Source of the DNA: Saccoglossus kowalevskii
Lineage: Eukaryota > Hemichordata > Enteropneusta > Harrimaniidae
Direction of reading: 5' to 3'
Assembly: GCF_000003605.2 (NCBI RefSeq)
Contig: NW_003134283.1
Location: forward strand, 1 to 64,000
Length of the DNA stretch: 64,000 bases
Shown: positions 22,735-36,290 of the stretch, in pieces
How the letters are laid out: each line of letters opens with the position of its first letter
How positions within the stretch are numbered: the first letter of the stretch is position 1
The notes under the pieces: model-generated
Database searches by the model: none
What the model saw: only the letters and a program-made list of their open reading frames with translations
What the model was told of the DNA's origin: nothing
Position numbers and translations under genes: made by a program

Positions 22735-23670
22735 CGTGCCGACGACATAAACAACTTGTTCTTGAAAATTAGAAGAATTTTGAAAACTTTTTATTAAATT
22801 AAAATAGTTACAACAATTCCGCGATTTTCCACTATAAATGATTGACATCACAGTAAGAAAGAATGCAGGAACGTTGTTTTATATGTTTTACATGTGTGTG
22901 ATGAAAATAAATTCAACAGCTTGTTTACTGAGGGAGTCTCCCATGCAAGTACTAACCACGCACGATTGTGCTTTACTTTAAACATTTGTCGGTATCCTAA
23001 CCACACAGGTGCATCAATTATTTGAATTTAAGCCGATTTGGCGGCTATTTCATGTTTTTGCATGTTTTAAAATCGATATCGCTGGCACAGGTAACTTCTA
23101 GAATTGACCTATGACCTCTACATACTTGGAGTAACAGTACGGTAATTTAACAGTATTTAACAAAACTATTTATTCACATTTTCGAACTTTTAACTATGAG
23201 ACTTGTTAATATGATATCACAGGTACCAATTCCGACTGAAACTACCAACTTTACAATCGCTTTTCACAACTTTGTAACTAATTTTTGTCGATTTTTCGGT
23301 TGGCTGTTGTGATAATCTGCTTATGTATGAGGCATTATCGACACATTTACTTAATGTTTTCAACATTTAACTGCGGGGTTGTCATTACAATGACTTAGGA
23401 TAAATATACAAGCTTCTTCGCCAACATTTCGTTCGTTTTTTCAACTTTGCACACTGTTTTCTAACAGTTTACAGTCAGCTCATGTAAACATCGATAGGCA
23501 GCTTCCAACTGATTTTATTAAATTTGTCGACTTTACAACTGCGCGTTTCTATATGTCAACAACTTAGGTCATACATACGAATACATCTACCAATTTTGTA
23601 ATAACTTTGCACAACTTTGCAATCACTTTAAACAACTTTGAACGGTGCGTTAACAGCTTAAAACCCACTA
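22735..23670 (+). repeat. Monomer U24 (936 bp, group B)
   Basis: Has AGAAGAATTTTG and CTTATGTATGAGG. The tail switches to GTAAACATCGATAGG and TATGTCAACAAC, with CCAATTTTGTAAT in tract B and GGTGCGTTAAC. Confidence 0.93.
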
Positions 23671-24606
23671 CGTGCCGACGACATAAACAACTTGTTCTTG
23701 AAAATTAGAAGGATTTTGAAAACTTTTTATTACATTAAAATAGTTACAACAATTCCGCGATTTTCCACTATAAATGATTGACATCACAGTAAGAAAAAAT
23801 GCAGGAACGTTGTTTTATATGTTTTACATGTGTGTGATGAAAATAAACTCAACAGCTTGTTTACTGAGGGAGTCTCCCATGCAAGTACTAACCACGCACG
23901 ATTGTGCTTTACTTTAAACATTTGTCGGTATCCTAACCACACAGGTGCATCAATTATTTAAATTTAAGCCGATTTGGCGGCTATTTCATGTTTTTGCATG
24001 TTTTAAAATCGATATCGCTGGCACAGGTAACTTCTAGAATTGACCTATGACCTCTACATACTTGGAGTAACAGTACGGTAATTTAACAGTATTTAACGAA
24101 ACTATTTATTCACATTTTCGAACTTTTAACTATGAGACTTGTTAATATGATATCACAGGTACCAATTCCGACTGAAACTACCAACTTTACAATCGCTTTT
24201 CACAACTTTGTAACTAATTTTTGTCGATTTTTCGGTTGGCTGTTGTGATAATCTGCTTATGTATGAGGCATTATCGACACATTTACTTAATGTTTTCAAC
24301 ATTTAACTGCGGGGTTGTCATTACAATGACTTAGGATAAATATACAAGCTTCTTCGCCAACATTTCGTTCGTTTTTTCAACTTTGCACACTGTTTTCTAA
24401 CAGTTTACAGTCAGCTCATGTGAACATCTATAGGCAGCTTTCAACTGATTTTATCAAATTTGTCGACTTTACAACTGTGCGTTTCTATATGCCAACAACT
24501 TAGGTCATACATACGAATACATCTACCAACTTTGTAATAACTTTGCACAACTTTGCAATCACTTTAAACAACTTTGAACGGTGTGTTAACAGCTTAAAAC
24601 CCACTA
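23671..24606 (+). repeat. Monomer U25 (936 bp, group B)
   Basis: Has TTATTACATTAAAATAG, AAAATAAACTCAAC and ATTTAAATTTAAGCC, the first three shared in part with U26. AACGAAACTATTT is private. Tail has ACTGTGCGTTTC. Confidence 0.93.
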
Positions 24607-25540
24607 CGTGCCGACGACATAAACAACTTGTTCTTGAAAATTAGAAGGATTTTGAAAACTTTTTATTAAATTAAAATAGTTACAACAATTCCGCGATTTT
24701 CCACTGTAAATGATTGACATCACAGTAAGAAAAAATGCAGGAACGTTGTTTTATATGTTTTACATGTGTGTGATGAAAATAAACTCAACAGCTTGTTTAC
24801 TGAGGGAGTCTTCCATGCAATTACTAACCACGCACGATTGTGCTTTACTTTAAACATTTGTCGGTATCGTAACCACACAGGTGCATCAACTATTTAAATT
24901 TAAGCCGATTTGGCGGCTATTTCATGTTTTGCATGTTTAAAATCGATATCGCTGGCACAGGTAACTTGTAGAATTGACTATGACCTCTACATACTTGGAG
25001 TAACAGTACGGTAATTTAACAGTATTTAACAAAACTATTTATTCACATTTTCGAACTTTTAACTATGAGACTTGTTAATATGATATCACAGGTACCAATT
25101 CCGACTGAAACTACCAACTTTACAATCGCTTTTCACAACTTTGTAACTAATTTTTGTCGATTTTTCGGTTGGCTGTTGTGATAATCTGCTTATATATGAG
25201 GCATTATCGGTACATATACTTAATGTTTTCAACATTTAACTGCGGGGTTGTCATTACAATGACTTAGGATAAATATACAAGCTTCTTCGCCAACATTTCG
25301 TTCGTTTTTTTCAACTTTGCACACTGTTTTCTAACAGTTTACAGTCAGCTCATGTGAACATCTATAGGCAGCTTTCAACTGATTTTATTAAAATTGTCGA
25401 CTTTACAACTGCGCGTTTCTATATGCCAACAACTTAGGTCATACATACGAATACATCTACCAACTTTGTAATAACTTTGCACAACTTTGCAATCACTTTA
25501 AACAACTTTGAACGGTGTGTTAACAGCTTAAAACCCACTA
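24607..25540 (+). repeat. Monomer U26 (934 bp, group B)
   Basis: Shares AAAATAAACTCAAC with U25 and has GAGTCTTCCATGC, GGTATCGTAACC and ACTTGTAGAATTG. One-base losses between 24928 and 24980 damage DR1 (TGACTATGACCT). Confidence 0.92.
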
Positions 25541-26476
25541 CGTGCCGACGACATAAACAACTTGTTCTTGAAAATTAGAAGGATTTTGAACACTTTTTAT
25601 TAAATTAAAATAGTTACAACAATTCCGCGATTTTCCACTATAAATGCTTGACATCACAGTAAGAAAGAATGCAGGAACGTTGTTTTATATGTTTTACATG
25701 TGTGTGATGAAAAAAAATTCAACAGCTCGTTTACTGAGCGAGTCTCCCATGCAAGTACTAACCAGGTCCGATTGTGCTTTACTTTAAACATTTGATGGTA
25801 TCCTAACCACACAGGTGCATCAACTATTTGAATTTAAGCCGATTTGGCGGCTATTTCATGTTTGTGCATGTTTTAAAATCGATATCGCTGGCACAGGTAA
25901 CTTCTAGAATTGACCTATGACCTCTACATACTTGGAGTAACAGTACGGTAATTTAACAGTATTTAACAAAACTATTTATTCACATTTTCGAACTTTTAAC
26001 TATGAGACTTGTTAATATGATATCACAGGTACCAATTCCGACTGAAACTACCAACTTTACAATCGCTTTTCACAACTTTGTAACTAATTTTTGTCGATTT
26101 TTCGGTTGGCTGTTGTGATAATCTGCTTATATATGAGGCATTATCGACACATTTACTTAATGTTTTCAACATTTAACTGCGGGGTTGTCATTACAATGAC
26201 TTAGGATAAATATACAAGCTTCTTCGCCAACATTTCGTTCGTTTTTTCAACTTTGCACACTGTTTTCTAACAGTTTACAGTCAGCTCATGTGAACATCTA
26301 TAGGCAGCTTTCAACTGATTTTATTAAAATTGTCGACTTTACAACTGCGCGTTTCTATATGCCAACAACTTAGGTCATACATACGAATACATCTACCAAC
26401 TTTGTAATAACTTTGCACAACTTTGCAATCACTTTAAACAACTTTGAACGGTGTGTTAACAGCTTAAAACCCACTA
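25541..26476 (+). repeat. Monomer U27 (936 bp, group B/C hybrid)
   Basis: Combines CTCGTTTACTGAGCG, ACCAGGTCCG and TTTGATGGTATCC with GTGCATCAACT and GTTTGTGCATG, so the variable block itself is a patchwork. Has AATGCTTGACATC. Confidence 0.93.
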
Positions 26477-27415
26477 CGTGCCGACGACATAAACAACTTG
26501 TTCTTGAAAATTAGAAGGATTTTGAAAACGTTTTATTAAATTAAAATAGTTACAACAATTCCGCGATTTTCCACTATAAATGATTGACATCACAGAAAGA
26601 AAGAATGCAGGAACGTTGTTGTATATGGTTTACATGTGTGTGATGAAAAAAAAAAATTCAACTGCTCGATTACTGAGGGAGTCTCACATGCAAGTACTAA
26701 CCACGCCCGATTGTGCTTTACTTTAAATATTTGTCGGTGACCTAACCACACAGCTGCATGGATTATTTGAAATTAAGCCGATTTGGCGGCTATTTCATGT
26801 TTTTGCATGTTTTAAAATCGATATCGCTGGCACAGGTAACTTCTAGAATTGACCTATGACCTCTACATACTTGGAGTAACAGTACGGTAATTTAACAGTT
26901 TTTAACAAAAATATTTATTCACATTTTCGAACTTTTAACTATGAGACTTGTTAATATGATATCACAGGTAAAAATTCCGAATGACACTACCAACTTTACA
27001 ATCGCTTTTCACAACTTTGTAACCATTTTTTGTCGATTTTTCGGTTGGCTGTTGTGATAATCTGTTTATATATGAGACATTATCGGTACATATACTTAAT
27101 GTTTTCAACATTTAACTGCGGGGTTGTCATTACAATGACTTAGGATAAATATACAAGCATCTTCGCCAACATTTCGTTCGTTTTTTCAACTTTGCACCCT
27201 GTTTACTAACAGTTTACAGTCAGCTCATGTGAACATCTATAGGCAGCTTTCAACTGATTTTATTAAATTTGTCGACTTTACAACTGCGCGTTTCTATATG
27301 CCAACAACTTCGGTCATACATACGAATACATCTACCAACTTTGTAATAACTTTGCACAACTTTGCAATCACTTTAAACAACTTTGAACGGTGTGTTAACA
27401 GCTTAAAACCCACTA
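26477..27415 (+). repeat. Monomer U28 (939 bp, group A)
   Basis: Has AAAACGTTTTATT, TTGTATATGGTTTAC, a long A-run before TTCAACTGCTCG, TTTAAATATTTGTCGG, and GGTAAAAATTCCGAATGACAC. The second half belongs to the CAGTTTTTAAC form. Confidence 0.93.
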
Positions 27416-28351
27416 CGTGCCGACGACATAAACAACTTGTTCTTGAAAATTAGAAGGATTTTGAAAACGTTTTATTAAATTAAAATAGTTACAACAATTC
27501 CGCGATTGTCCACTATAAATGATTGACATCACAGAAAGAAAGAATGCAGGAACGTTGTTTTATAGGTTTTACATATGTGTGATGAAAAAAAAATCAACAG
27601 CTTGTTTACTGAGGGAGTCTCCCATGCACGTACTAACCACGCCCGATAGTGCTTTACTTTAAACATTTGTCGGTGACCTAACCACACAGCTGCACGGATT
27701 ATATGAAATTAAGCCGATTTGGCGGCTATTTCATGTTTGTGCATGTTTTAAAATCGATATCGCTGGCACAGGTAACTTCTAGAATTGACCTATGACCTCT
27801 ACATACTTGGAGTAACAGTACGGTAATTTAACAGTTTTTAACAAAAATATGTATTCACATTTTCGAACTTTTAACTATGAGACTTGTTAATATGATATCA
27901 CAGGTACCAATTCCGAATGACACTACCAACTTTACAATCGCTTTTCACAACTTTGTAACCATTTTTTGTCGATTTTTCGGTTGGCTGTTGTGATAATCTG
28001 TTTATATATGAGGCATTATCGGTACATATACTTAATGTTTTCAACATTTAACTGCGGGGTTGTCATTACAATGACTTTGGATAAATATACAAGCATCTTC
28101 GCCAAAATTTCGTTCGTTTTTTCAACTTTGCACCCTGTTTTCTAACAGTTTACAGTCAGCTCATGTGAACATCTATAGGCAGCTTTCAACTGATTTTATT
28201 AAATTTGTCGACTTTACAACTGCGCGTTTCTATATGCCAACAACTTAGGTCATACATACGAATACATCTACCAACTTTGTAATAACTTTGCATAACTTTG
28301 CAATCACTTTAAACAACTTTGAACGGTGTGTTAACAGCTTAAAACCCACTA
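27416..28351 (+). repeat. Monomer U29 (936 bp)
   Basis: Has TTATAGGTTTTACATATG, CATGCACGTACTAACC, CCGATAGTGC, AATATGTATTCAC and CCGAATGACAC. A 74-codon open frame crosses the landmark at its start only because CTTCGGTC replaces CTTAGGTC upstream. Confidence 0.93.
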
Positions 28352-29286
28352 CGTGCCGACGACATAAACAACTTGTTCTTGAAAATTAGAAGGATTTTGA
28401 AAACGTTTTATTAAATTAAAATAGTTACAACAATTCCGCGATTTTCCACTATAAATGATTGACATCACAGAAAGAAAGAATGCAGGAACGTTGTTTTATA
28501 GGTTTTACATGTGTGTGATGAAAACAAATTCAACAGCTTGTTTACTGAGGGAGTCTCCCATGCACGTACTAACCACGCCCGATTGTGCTTTACTTTAAAC
28601 ATTTGTCGGTGACCTAACCACATATCTGCAAGGATTATTTGAAATTAAGCCAAATTGGCCGCTATTTCATGTTTTTGCATGTTTTAAAATCGATATTGCT
28701 GGCACAGGTAACTTCTAGAATTGACCTATGACCTCTACATACTTGGAGTAACAGTACGGTAATTTAACAGTTTTTAACAAAAATATTTATTCACATTTTC
28801 GAACTTTTAACTATGAGACTTGTTAATATGATATCACAGGTACCAATTCCGAATGAAACTACCAACTTTACAATCGCTTTTCACAACTTTGTAACCATTT
28901 TTTGTCGATTTTTCGATTGGCTGTTGTGATAATCTGCTTATATATGAGGCATTATCGATACATATACTTAATGTTTTCAACATTTAACTGCGGGGTTGTC
29001 ATTACAATGACTTAGGATAAATACACAATCTTCTTCGCCAACATTTCGTTCGTTTTTTCAACTTTGCACCCTGTTTTCTAACAGTTTACAGTAGGCTCAT
29101 GTGAACATCTATTGGCAGCTTCCAACTGATTTTATGAAATTTTTGGATTTAGAACTGCGCGTTTCTATATGCCAACAACTTAGGTCATACATACGAATAC
29201 ATCTACTCACTTTGTAATAACTTTGCACAACTTTGCAATCACTTTAAACAACTTTGAACGGTGTGTTAACAGCTTAAAACCCACTA
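28352..29286 (+). repeat. Monomer U30 (935 bp, group C)
   Basis: Shares TTATAGGTTTTACATG and CATGCACGTACTAACC with U29, then CACATATCTGCAAGG and GCCAAATTGGCCGC. The tail has CAGTAGGCTCATG and TTTTTGGATTTAG, shared with U44. Confidence 0.93.
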
Positions 29287-30224
29287 CGTGCCGACGACAT
29301 AAACAACTTGTTCTTGAAAATTAGAAGGATTTTGAAAACTTTTTATTAAATTAAAATAGTTACAACAATTCCGCGATTTTCCGCCATAAATGATTGACAT
29401 CACAGTAAGAAAAAATGCAGGAACGTTGTTTTATATGTTTTACATGTGTGTGATGAAAATAAATTCAACAGCTTGTTTACTGAGGGAGTCTCCCATGCAA
29501 GTACTAACCACGCACGATTGTGCTTTACTTTAAACATTTGTCGGTATCCTAACCACACAGGTGCATCAATTATTTGAATTTAAGCCGATTTGGCGGCTAT
29601 TTCATGTTTTTGCATGTTTTAAAATCGATATCGCTGGCACAGGTAACTTCTAGAATTGACCTATGACCTCTACATACTTGTAGTAACAGTACGGTAATTT
29701 AACAGTATTTAAAAAAAACAATTATTCACATTTTCGAACTTTTACCTATGAGACTTGTTAATATGATATCACAGGTACCAATTCCGAATGAAACTACCAA
29801 CTTTACAATTGCTTTTCACAACTTTGTAACTAATTTTTGTCGATTTTTCGGTTGGCTGTTTTTTGATAATCTGCTTATATATGAGGCATTATCGATACAT
29901 TTACTTAATGTTTTCAACATTTAACTGCGGGGTTGTCATTACAATGACTTAGGATAAATATACAAGCCTCTTCGCCAACATTTCGTTCGTTTTTTCAACT
30001 TTGCACACTGTTTTCTAACAGTTTACAGTCAGCTCATGTGAACTTCTATAAGCAGCTTTCAACTGATTTTATTAAATTTGTCGACTTTACAACTGCGCGT
30101 TTCTATATGCCAACAACTTAGGTCATACTTACGAATACATCTACCAACTTTGTAATAAATTTGCACAACTTTGCAATCACTTTAAACAACTTTGAACGGT
30201 GTGTTAATAGCTTAAAACCCACTA
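29287..30224 (+). repeat. Monomer U31 (938 bp, group B)
   Basis: Has TTCCGCCATAAATG, CTTGTAGTAACAG, AAAAAAAACAATTATTC and GGCTGTTTTTTGATAATC. The tail has ATACTTACGAATAC and AATAAATTTGC, shared with the tail of U55. Confidence 0.93.
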
Positions 30225-31155
30225 CGTGCCGACGACATAAACAACTTGTTCTTGAAATGTAGAAGGATTTTGAAAACTTTTTATTAAATTAAAATAGTTA
30301 CAACAATTCCGCGATTTTCCACTATAAATGATTGACATCACAGTAAGAAAAAATGCAGGAACGTTGTTTTATATGTTTTACATGTGTGTGATGAAAATAA
30401 ATTCAACAGCTTGTTTACTGTGGGAGTCTCCCATGCAAGTACTAACCAGGCCCGATTGTGCTTTACTTTAAACATTTGTCGATATCCTAACCACACAGGT
30501 GCATCAAATATTTGAATTTAAGCCGATTTGGCGGCTATTTCATGTTTTTGCATGTTTTAAAATCGATATCGCTGGCACAGGTAACTTCTAGAATTGACCA
30601 ATGACCTCTACATACTTGGAGTAACAGTACGGTAATTTAACAGTATTTAAAAAAAACAATTATTCACATTTTCGAACTTTTAACTATGAGACTTGTTAAT
30701 ATGATATCACAGGTACCAATTCCGAATGAAACTACCAACTTTACAATTGCTTTTCACAACTTTGTAACTAATTTTTGTCGATTTTTCGGTTGGCTGTTTT
30801 TGATAATCTGCTATATATGAGGCATATCGATACATTTACTTAATGTTTCAACATTTAACTGCGGGGTGTCATTACAATGACTTAGAATAAATATACAAGC
30901 TTCTTCGCCAACATTTCGTTCGTTGTTTCAACTTGCACCTGTTTTCTGACAGTTTACAGTCAGCTCATGTGAACTTCTATAGGCAGCTTTCAACTGATTT
31001 TTTTAAATTTGTCGACTTTACAACTGCGCGTTTCTATATGCCAACAACTTAGGTCATACATACCAATACATCTACTAACTTTGTAATAACTTTGCACAAC
31101 TTTGCAATCACTTTAAACAACTTTGAACGGTGTGTAAACAGCTTAAAACCCACTA
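30225..31155 (+). repeat. Monomer U32 (931 bp, group B/C hybrid)
   Basis: Has GAAATGTAGAAGG, ACTGTGGGAGTC, ACCAGGCCCG and TGTCGATATCC. DR1 has one altered base (TGACCAATGACCT). A run of one-base losses lies at about 30800-30945. Confidence 0.92.
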
Positions 31156-32091
31156 CGTGCCGACGACATAAACAACTTGTTCTTGAAAATTAGAAGGATT
31201 TTGAAAACTGTTTATTAAATTAAAATAGTTACAACAATTCCGCGATTTTCCACTATAAATGATTGACATCACAGAAAGAAAGAATGCAGGAACGTTGTTT
31301 TATATGTTTTACATGTGTGTGATGAAAATAAATTCAACAGCTTGTTTACTGAGGGAGTCTCCCATGCAAGTACTAACCAGGCCCGATTGAGCTTTACTTT
31401 AAACATTTGTCGGTGACCTTACCGCATAGCTGCAAGGATTATTTGAAACTAAGCCGAATTGGCGGCTATTTCATGTTTTTGCATGTTTTAAAATCGATAT
31501 TGCTGGCACAGGTAACTTCTAGAATTCATCTATGACCTCTACATACTTGGAGTAACAGTACGGTAATTTAACAGTTTTTAACAAAACTATTTATTCACAT
31601 TTTCGAACTTTTAACTATGAGACTTGTTAATATGATATCACAGGTACCAATTCCGAATGAAACTACCAACTTTACAATCGCTTTTCACAACTTTGTAACT
31701 AATTTTTGTCGATTTTTCGGTTGGCTGTTTTGAGAATCTGCTTATATATGAGGCATTATCGACACATTTACTTAATGTTTTCAACATTTAACTGCGGGGT
31801 TGTCATTACAATGACTTAGGATAAATATACAAGCTTCTTCGCCAACATTTCGTTCGTTTTTTCAACTTTGCACACTGTTTTCTAACAGTTTACAGTCAGC
31901 TCATGTGAACATCTATAGGCAGCTTTCAACTGATTTTATTAAATTTGTCGACTTTACAACTGTGCGTTTCTATATGCCAACAACTTAGGTCATACATACG
32001 AATACATCTACCAACTTTGTAATAACTTTGCACAACTTTGCAATCACTTTAAACAACTTTGAACGGTGTGTTAACAGCTTAAAACCCACTA
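31156..32091 (+). repeat. Monomer U33 (936 bp, group C2)
   Basis: Has GATTGAGCTTTAC and GACCTTACCGCATAGC, both recurring in U55 21 kb away, and GAATTCATCTATGACC. The second half reads AACAAAACTATTT and GGCTGTTTTGAGAATC. Confidence 0.93.
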
Positions 32092-33027
32092 CGTGCCGAC
32101 GACATAAACAACTTGTTCTTGAAAATTAGAAGGATTTTGAAAACTTTTTATTAAATTAAAATAGTTACAACAATTCCGCGATTTTCCACTATAAATGATT
32201 GACATTACAGTAAGAAAAAATGCAGGAACGTTGTTTTATATGTTTTACATGTGTGTGATGAAAATAAAATCAACAGCTTGTTTACTGAGGAAGTCTCCCA
32301 TGCAAGTACTAACCACGCACGATTGTGCTTTACATTAAACATTTGTCGGTATCCTAACCACACAGGTGCATCAACTATTTGAATTTAAGCCGATTTGGCG
32401 GCTATTTCATGTTTGTGCATGTTTTAAAATCGATATCGCTGGCACAGGTAACTTGTAGAATTGACCTATGACCTCTACATACTTGGAGTAACAGTACGGT
32501 AATTTAACAGTATTTAACAAAACTATTTATTCACATTTTCGAACTTTTAACTATGAGATTTGTTAATATGATATCACAGGTACCAATTCCGACTGAAACT
32601 ACCAACTTTACAATCGCTTTTCACAACTTTGTAACTAATTTTTGTCGATTTTTCGGTTGGCTGTTGTGATAATCTGCTTATATATGAGGCATTATCGACA
32701 CATTTACTTAATGTTTTCAACATTCAACTGCGGGGTTGTCATTACAATGACTTAGGATAAATATACAAGCTTCTTCGCCAACATTTCGTTCGTTTTTTCA
32801 ACTTTGCACCCTGTTTTCTAACAGTTTACAGTCAGCTCATGTGAACATCTATAGGCAGCTTTCAACTGATTTTATTAAAATTGTCGACTTTACAACTGCG
32901 CGTTTCTATATGCCAACAACTTAGATCATACATACGAATACATCTACCAACTTTGTAATAACTTTGCACAACTTTGCAATCACTTTAAACAACTTTGAAC
33001 GGTGTGTTAACAGCTTAAAACCCACTA
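32092..33027 (+). repeat. Monomer U34 (936 bp, group B)
   Basis: Has TTGACATTACAG, AAAATAAAATCAAC, GAGGAAGTCTCC, TTTACATTAAAC, GTTTGTGCATG, ACTTGTAGAATTG and CAACATTCAACTGC. Confidence 0.93.
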
Positions 33028-33959
33028 CGTGCCGACGACATAAACAACTTGTTCTTGAAAATTAGAAGGATTTTGAAAACTTTTTATTAAATTAAAATAG
33101 TTACAACAATTCCGCGATTTTCCACTATAAATGATTGACATCACAGTAAGAAAGAATGCAGGAACGTTGTTTTATATGTTTTACATGTGTGTGATGAAAA
33201 CAAATTCAACAGCTCGATTACTGAGGGAGTCTCACATGCAAGTACTAACCACGCCCGATTGTGCTTTACTTTAAACATTTGTCGGTGACCTAACCACACA
33301 GCTGCACGGATTATATGAAATTAAGCCGATATGGCGGCTATTTCATGTTTGTGCATGTTTTAAAATCGATATCGCTGGCACAGGTAACTTCTAGAATTGA
33401 CCTATGACCTCTACATACTTGGAGTAACAGTACGGTAATTTAACAGTATTTAACAAAACTATTTATTCACATTTTCGAACTTTTAACTATGAGACTTGTT
33501 AATATGATATCACAGGTACCAATTCCGACTGAACTACAACTTTACATCGCTTTTCACAACTTTGTAACTAATTTTGTCGATTTTTCGGTTGGCTGTTGTG
33601 ATAATCTGCTTATATATGAGGCATTATCGACACATTTACTTAATGTTTTCAACATTTAACTGCGGGGTTGTCATTACAATGACTTAGGATAAATATACAA
33701 GCATCTTCGCCAACATTTCGTTCGTTTTTGCAACTTTGCACACTGTTTTCTAACAGTTTACAGTCAGCTCATGTGAACATCTATAGGCAGCTTTCAACTG
33801 ATTTTATTAAAATTGTCGACTTTACAACAGCGCGTTTCTATATGCCAACAACTTAGGTCATACATACGAATACATCTACCAACTTTGTAATAACTTTGCA
33901 CAACTTTGCAATCACTTTAAACAACTTTGAACGGTATGTTAACAGCTTAAAACCCACTA
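33028..33959 (+). repeat. Monomer U35 (932 bp, group A)
   Basis: Group A between two group B units. Has GAAAACAAATTC and GCCGATATGGCGG. About four single bases are missing between 33528 and 33575. The tail has TTTACAACAGCGCG and ACGGTATGTTAAC, shared with U49 and U50. Confidence 0.92.
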
Positions 33960-34895
33960 CGTGCCGACGACAGAAACAACTTGTTCTTGAAAATTAGAAG
34001 GATTTTGAAAACTTTTTATTAAATTAAAATAGTTACAACAATTCCGCGATTTTCCACTATAAATGATTGACATCACAGTAAGAACGAATGCAGGAACGTT
34101 GTTTTATATGTTTTACATGTGTGTGATGAAAATAAATTCAACAGCTCGATTACTGAGGGAGTCTCCCATGCAAGTACTAACCACGCACGATTGTGCTTTA
34201 CTTTAAACATTTGTCGGTATCCTAACCACACAGGTGCATCAATTATTTAAATTTAAGCCGATTTGGCGGCTATTTCATGTTTTTGCATGTTTTAAAATCG
34301 ATATCGCTGGCACAGGTAACTTCTAGAATTGACCTATGACCTCTACATACTTGGAGTAACAGTACGGTAATTTAACAGTATTTAACAAAACTATTTATTC
34401 ACATTTTCGAACTTTTAACTATGAGACTTGTTAATATGATATCACAGGTACCAATTCCGACTGAAACTACCAACTTTACAATCGCTTTTCACATCTTTGT
34501 AACTAATTTTTGTCGATTTTTCGGTTGGCTGTTGTGATAATCTGCTTACGTATGAGGCATTATCGACACATTTACTTAATGTTTTCAACATTTAACTGCG
34601 GGGTTGTCATTACAATGACTTAGGATAAATATACAAGCTTCTTCGCCAACATTTCGTTCGTTTTTTCAACTTTGCACACTGTTTTCTAACATTTTACAGT
34701 CAGCTCATGTAAACATCGATAGGCAGCTTCCAACTGATTTTATTAAATTTGTCGACTTTACAACTGCGCGTTTCTATATGCCAACAACTTAGGTCATACA
34801 TACGAATACATCTACCAACTTTGTAATAACTTTGCACAACTTTGCAATCACTTTAAACAACTTTGAACGGTGTGTTAACAGCTTAAAACCCACTA
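33960..34895 (+). repeat. Monomer U36 (936 bp, group B)
   Basis: The core is followed by GACAGAAACAAC, found again in U50 and U51. Has AAGAACGAATGC, CACATCTTTGTAAC, CTTACGTATGAGG and CTAACATTTTACAG. Confidence 0.93.
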
Positions 34896-35831
34896 CGTGC
34901 CGACGACATAAACAACTTGTTCTTGAAAATTAGAAGGATTTTGAAAACTTTTTATTAAATTAAAATAGTTACAACAATTCCGCGATTTTCCACTATAAAT
35001 GATTGACATCACAGTAAGAAAAAATGCAGGAACGTTGTTTTATATGTTTTACATGTGTGTGATGAAAAAAAATTCAACAGCTTGTTTACTGAGGGAGTCT
35101 CCCATGCAAGTACTAACCACGCACGATTGTGCTTTACTTTAAACATTTGTCGGTATCCTAACCACACAGGTGCATCAACTATTTGAATTTAAGCCGATTT
35201 GGCGGCTATTTCATGTTTTTGCATGTTTTAAAATCGATATCGCTGGCACAGGTAACTTCTAGAATTGACCTATGACCTCTACATACTTGGAGTAACAGTA
35301 CGGTAATTTAACAGTATTTAACAAAACTATTTATTCACACTTTCGAACTTTTAACTATGAGACTTGTTAATATGATATCACAGGTACCAATTCCGAATGA
35401 AACTACCAACTTTACAATCGCTTTTCACAACTTTGTAACTAATTTTTGTCGATTTTTCGGTTGGCTGTTGTGATAATCTGCTTATATATGAGGCATTATC
35501 GTTACATTTACTTAATGTTTTCAACATTTAACTGCGGGGTTGTCATTACAATGACTTAGGATAAATATACAAGCTTCTTCGCCAACATTTCGTTCGTTTT
35601 TTCAACTTTGCACCCTGTTTTTTAACAGTTTACAGTCAGCTCATGTAAACATCGATAGGCAGCTTCCAACTGATTTTATTAAATTTGTCGACTTTACAAC
35701 TGCGCGTTTCTATATGCCAACAACTTAGGTCATACATACGAATACATCTACCAACTTTGTAATAACTTTGCACAACTTTGCAATCACTTTAAACAACTTT
35801 GAACGGTGTGTTAACAGCTTAAAACCCACTA
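34896..35831 (+). repeat. Monomer U37 (936 bp, group B)
   Basis: Has AAAAAAAATTC with a group B block, TCACACTTTCGAAC, CCGAATGAAAC and ATCGTTACATTTAC. The tail has GTAAACATCGATAGG. Confidence 0.93.
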
Positions 35832-35966
35832 CGTGCCGACGACATAAACAACTTGTTCTTGAAAATTAGAAGGATTTTGAAAACTTTTTATTAAATTAAA
35901 ATTGTTACAACAATTCCGCGATTTTCCACTATAAATGATTGACATCACAGTAAGAAAAAATGCAGG

Positions 35967-35994
35967 AACGTTGTTTTGTAATGAACGTTGTTTT
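35967..35994 (+). repeat. Local duplication of GAACGTTGTTTT
   Basis: GAACGTTGTTTT occurs twice, separated by GTAAT, giving 17 extra bases. Private to U38, about 280 bp from the fold-back junction in the same unit. Confidence 0.85.
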
Positions 35995-36255
35995 ATATGT
36001 TTTACATGTGTGTGATGAAAATAAATTCAACAGCTTGTTTACTGAGGGAGTCTCCCATGCAAGTACTAACCACGCACGATTGTGCTTTACTTTAAACATT
36101 TGTCGGTATCCTAACCACACAGGTGCATCAACTATTTGAATTCAAGCCGATTTGGCGGCTATTTCATGTTTTTGCATGTTTTAAAATCGATATCGCTGGC
36201 ACAGGTAACTTCTAGAATTGACCTATGATCTCTACATACTTGGAGTAAAAGTACG

Positions 36256-36290
36256 GTAATTTAACAGTTTTTAACAAACTGTTAAATTAC
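36256..36290. repeat. Perfect 15-bp inverted repeat (fold-back junction)
   Basis: GTAATTTAACAGTTT at 36256-36270 is followed by a 5-base loop TTAAC and its exact reverse complement AAACTGTTAAATTAC at 36276-36290. The left arm is normal monomer sequence; the right arm is inserted. After it the sequence resumes at TAGTACTAACC, far back in the unit. Confidence 0.93.

Noticed and set aside
27229-27453. 74-codon frame crossing the core in U29
   Set aside because: Open only because CTTCGG replaces CTTAGG; the stop is present in nearly every other unit.
36256-36290. Inverted repeat as the terminal repeat of a DNA transposon or MITE
   Set aside because: There is no target-site duplication and no internal element. 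The left arm is ordinary monomer sequence, so it is a rearrangement junction.
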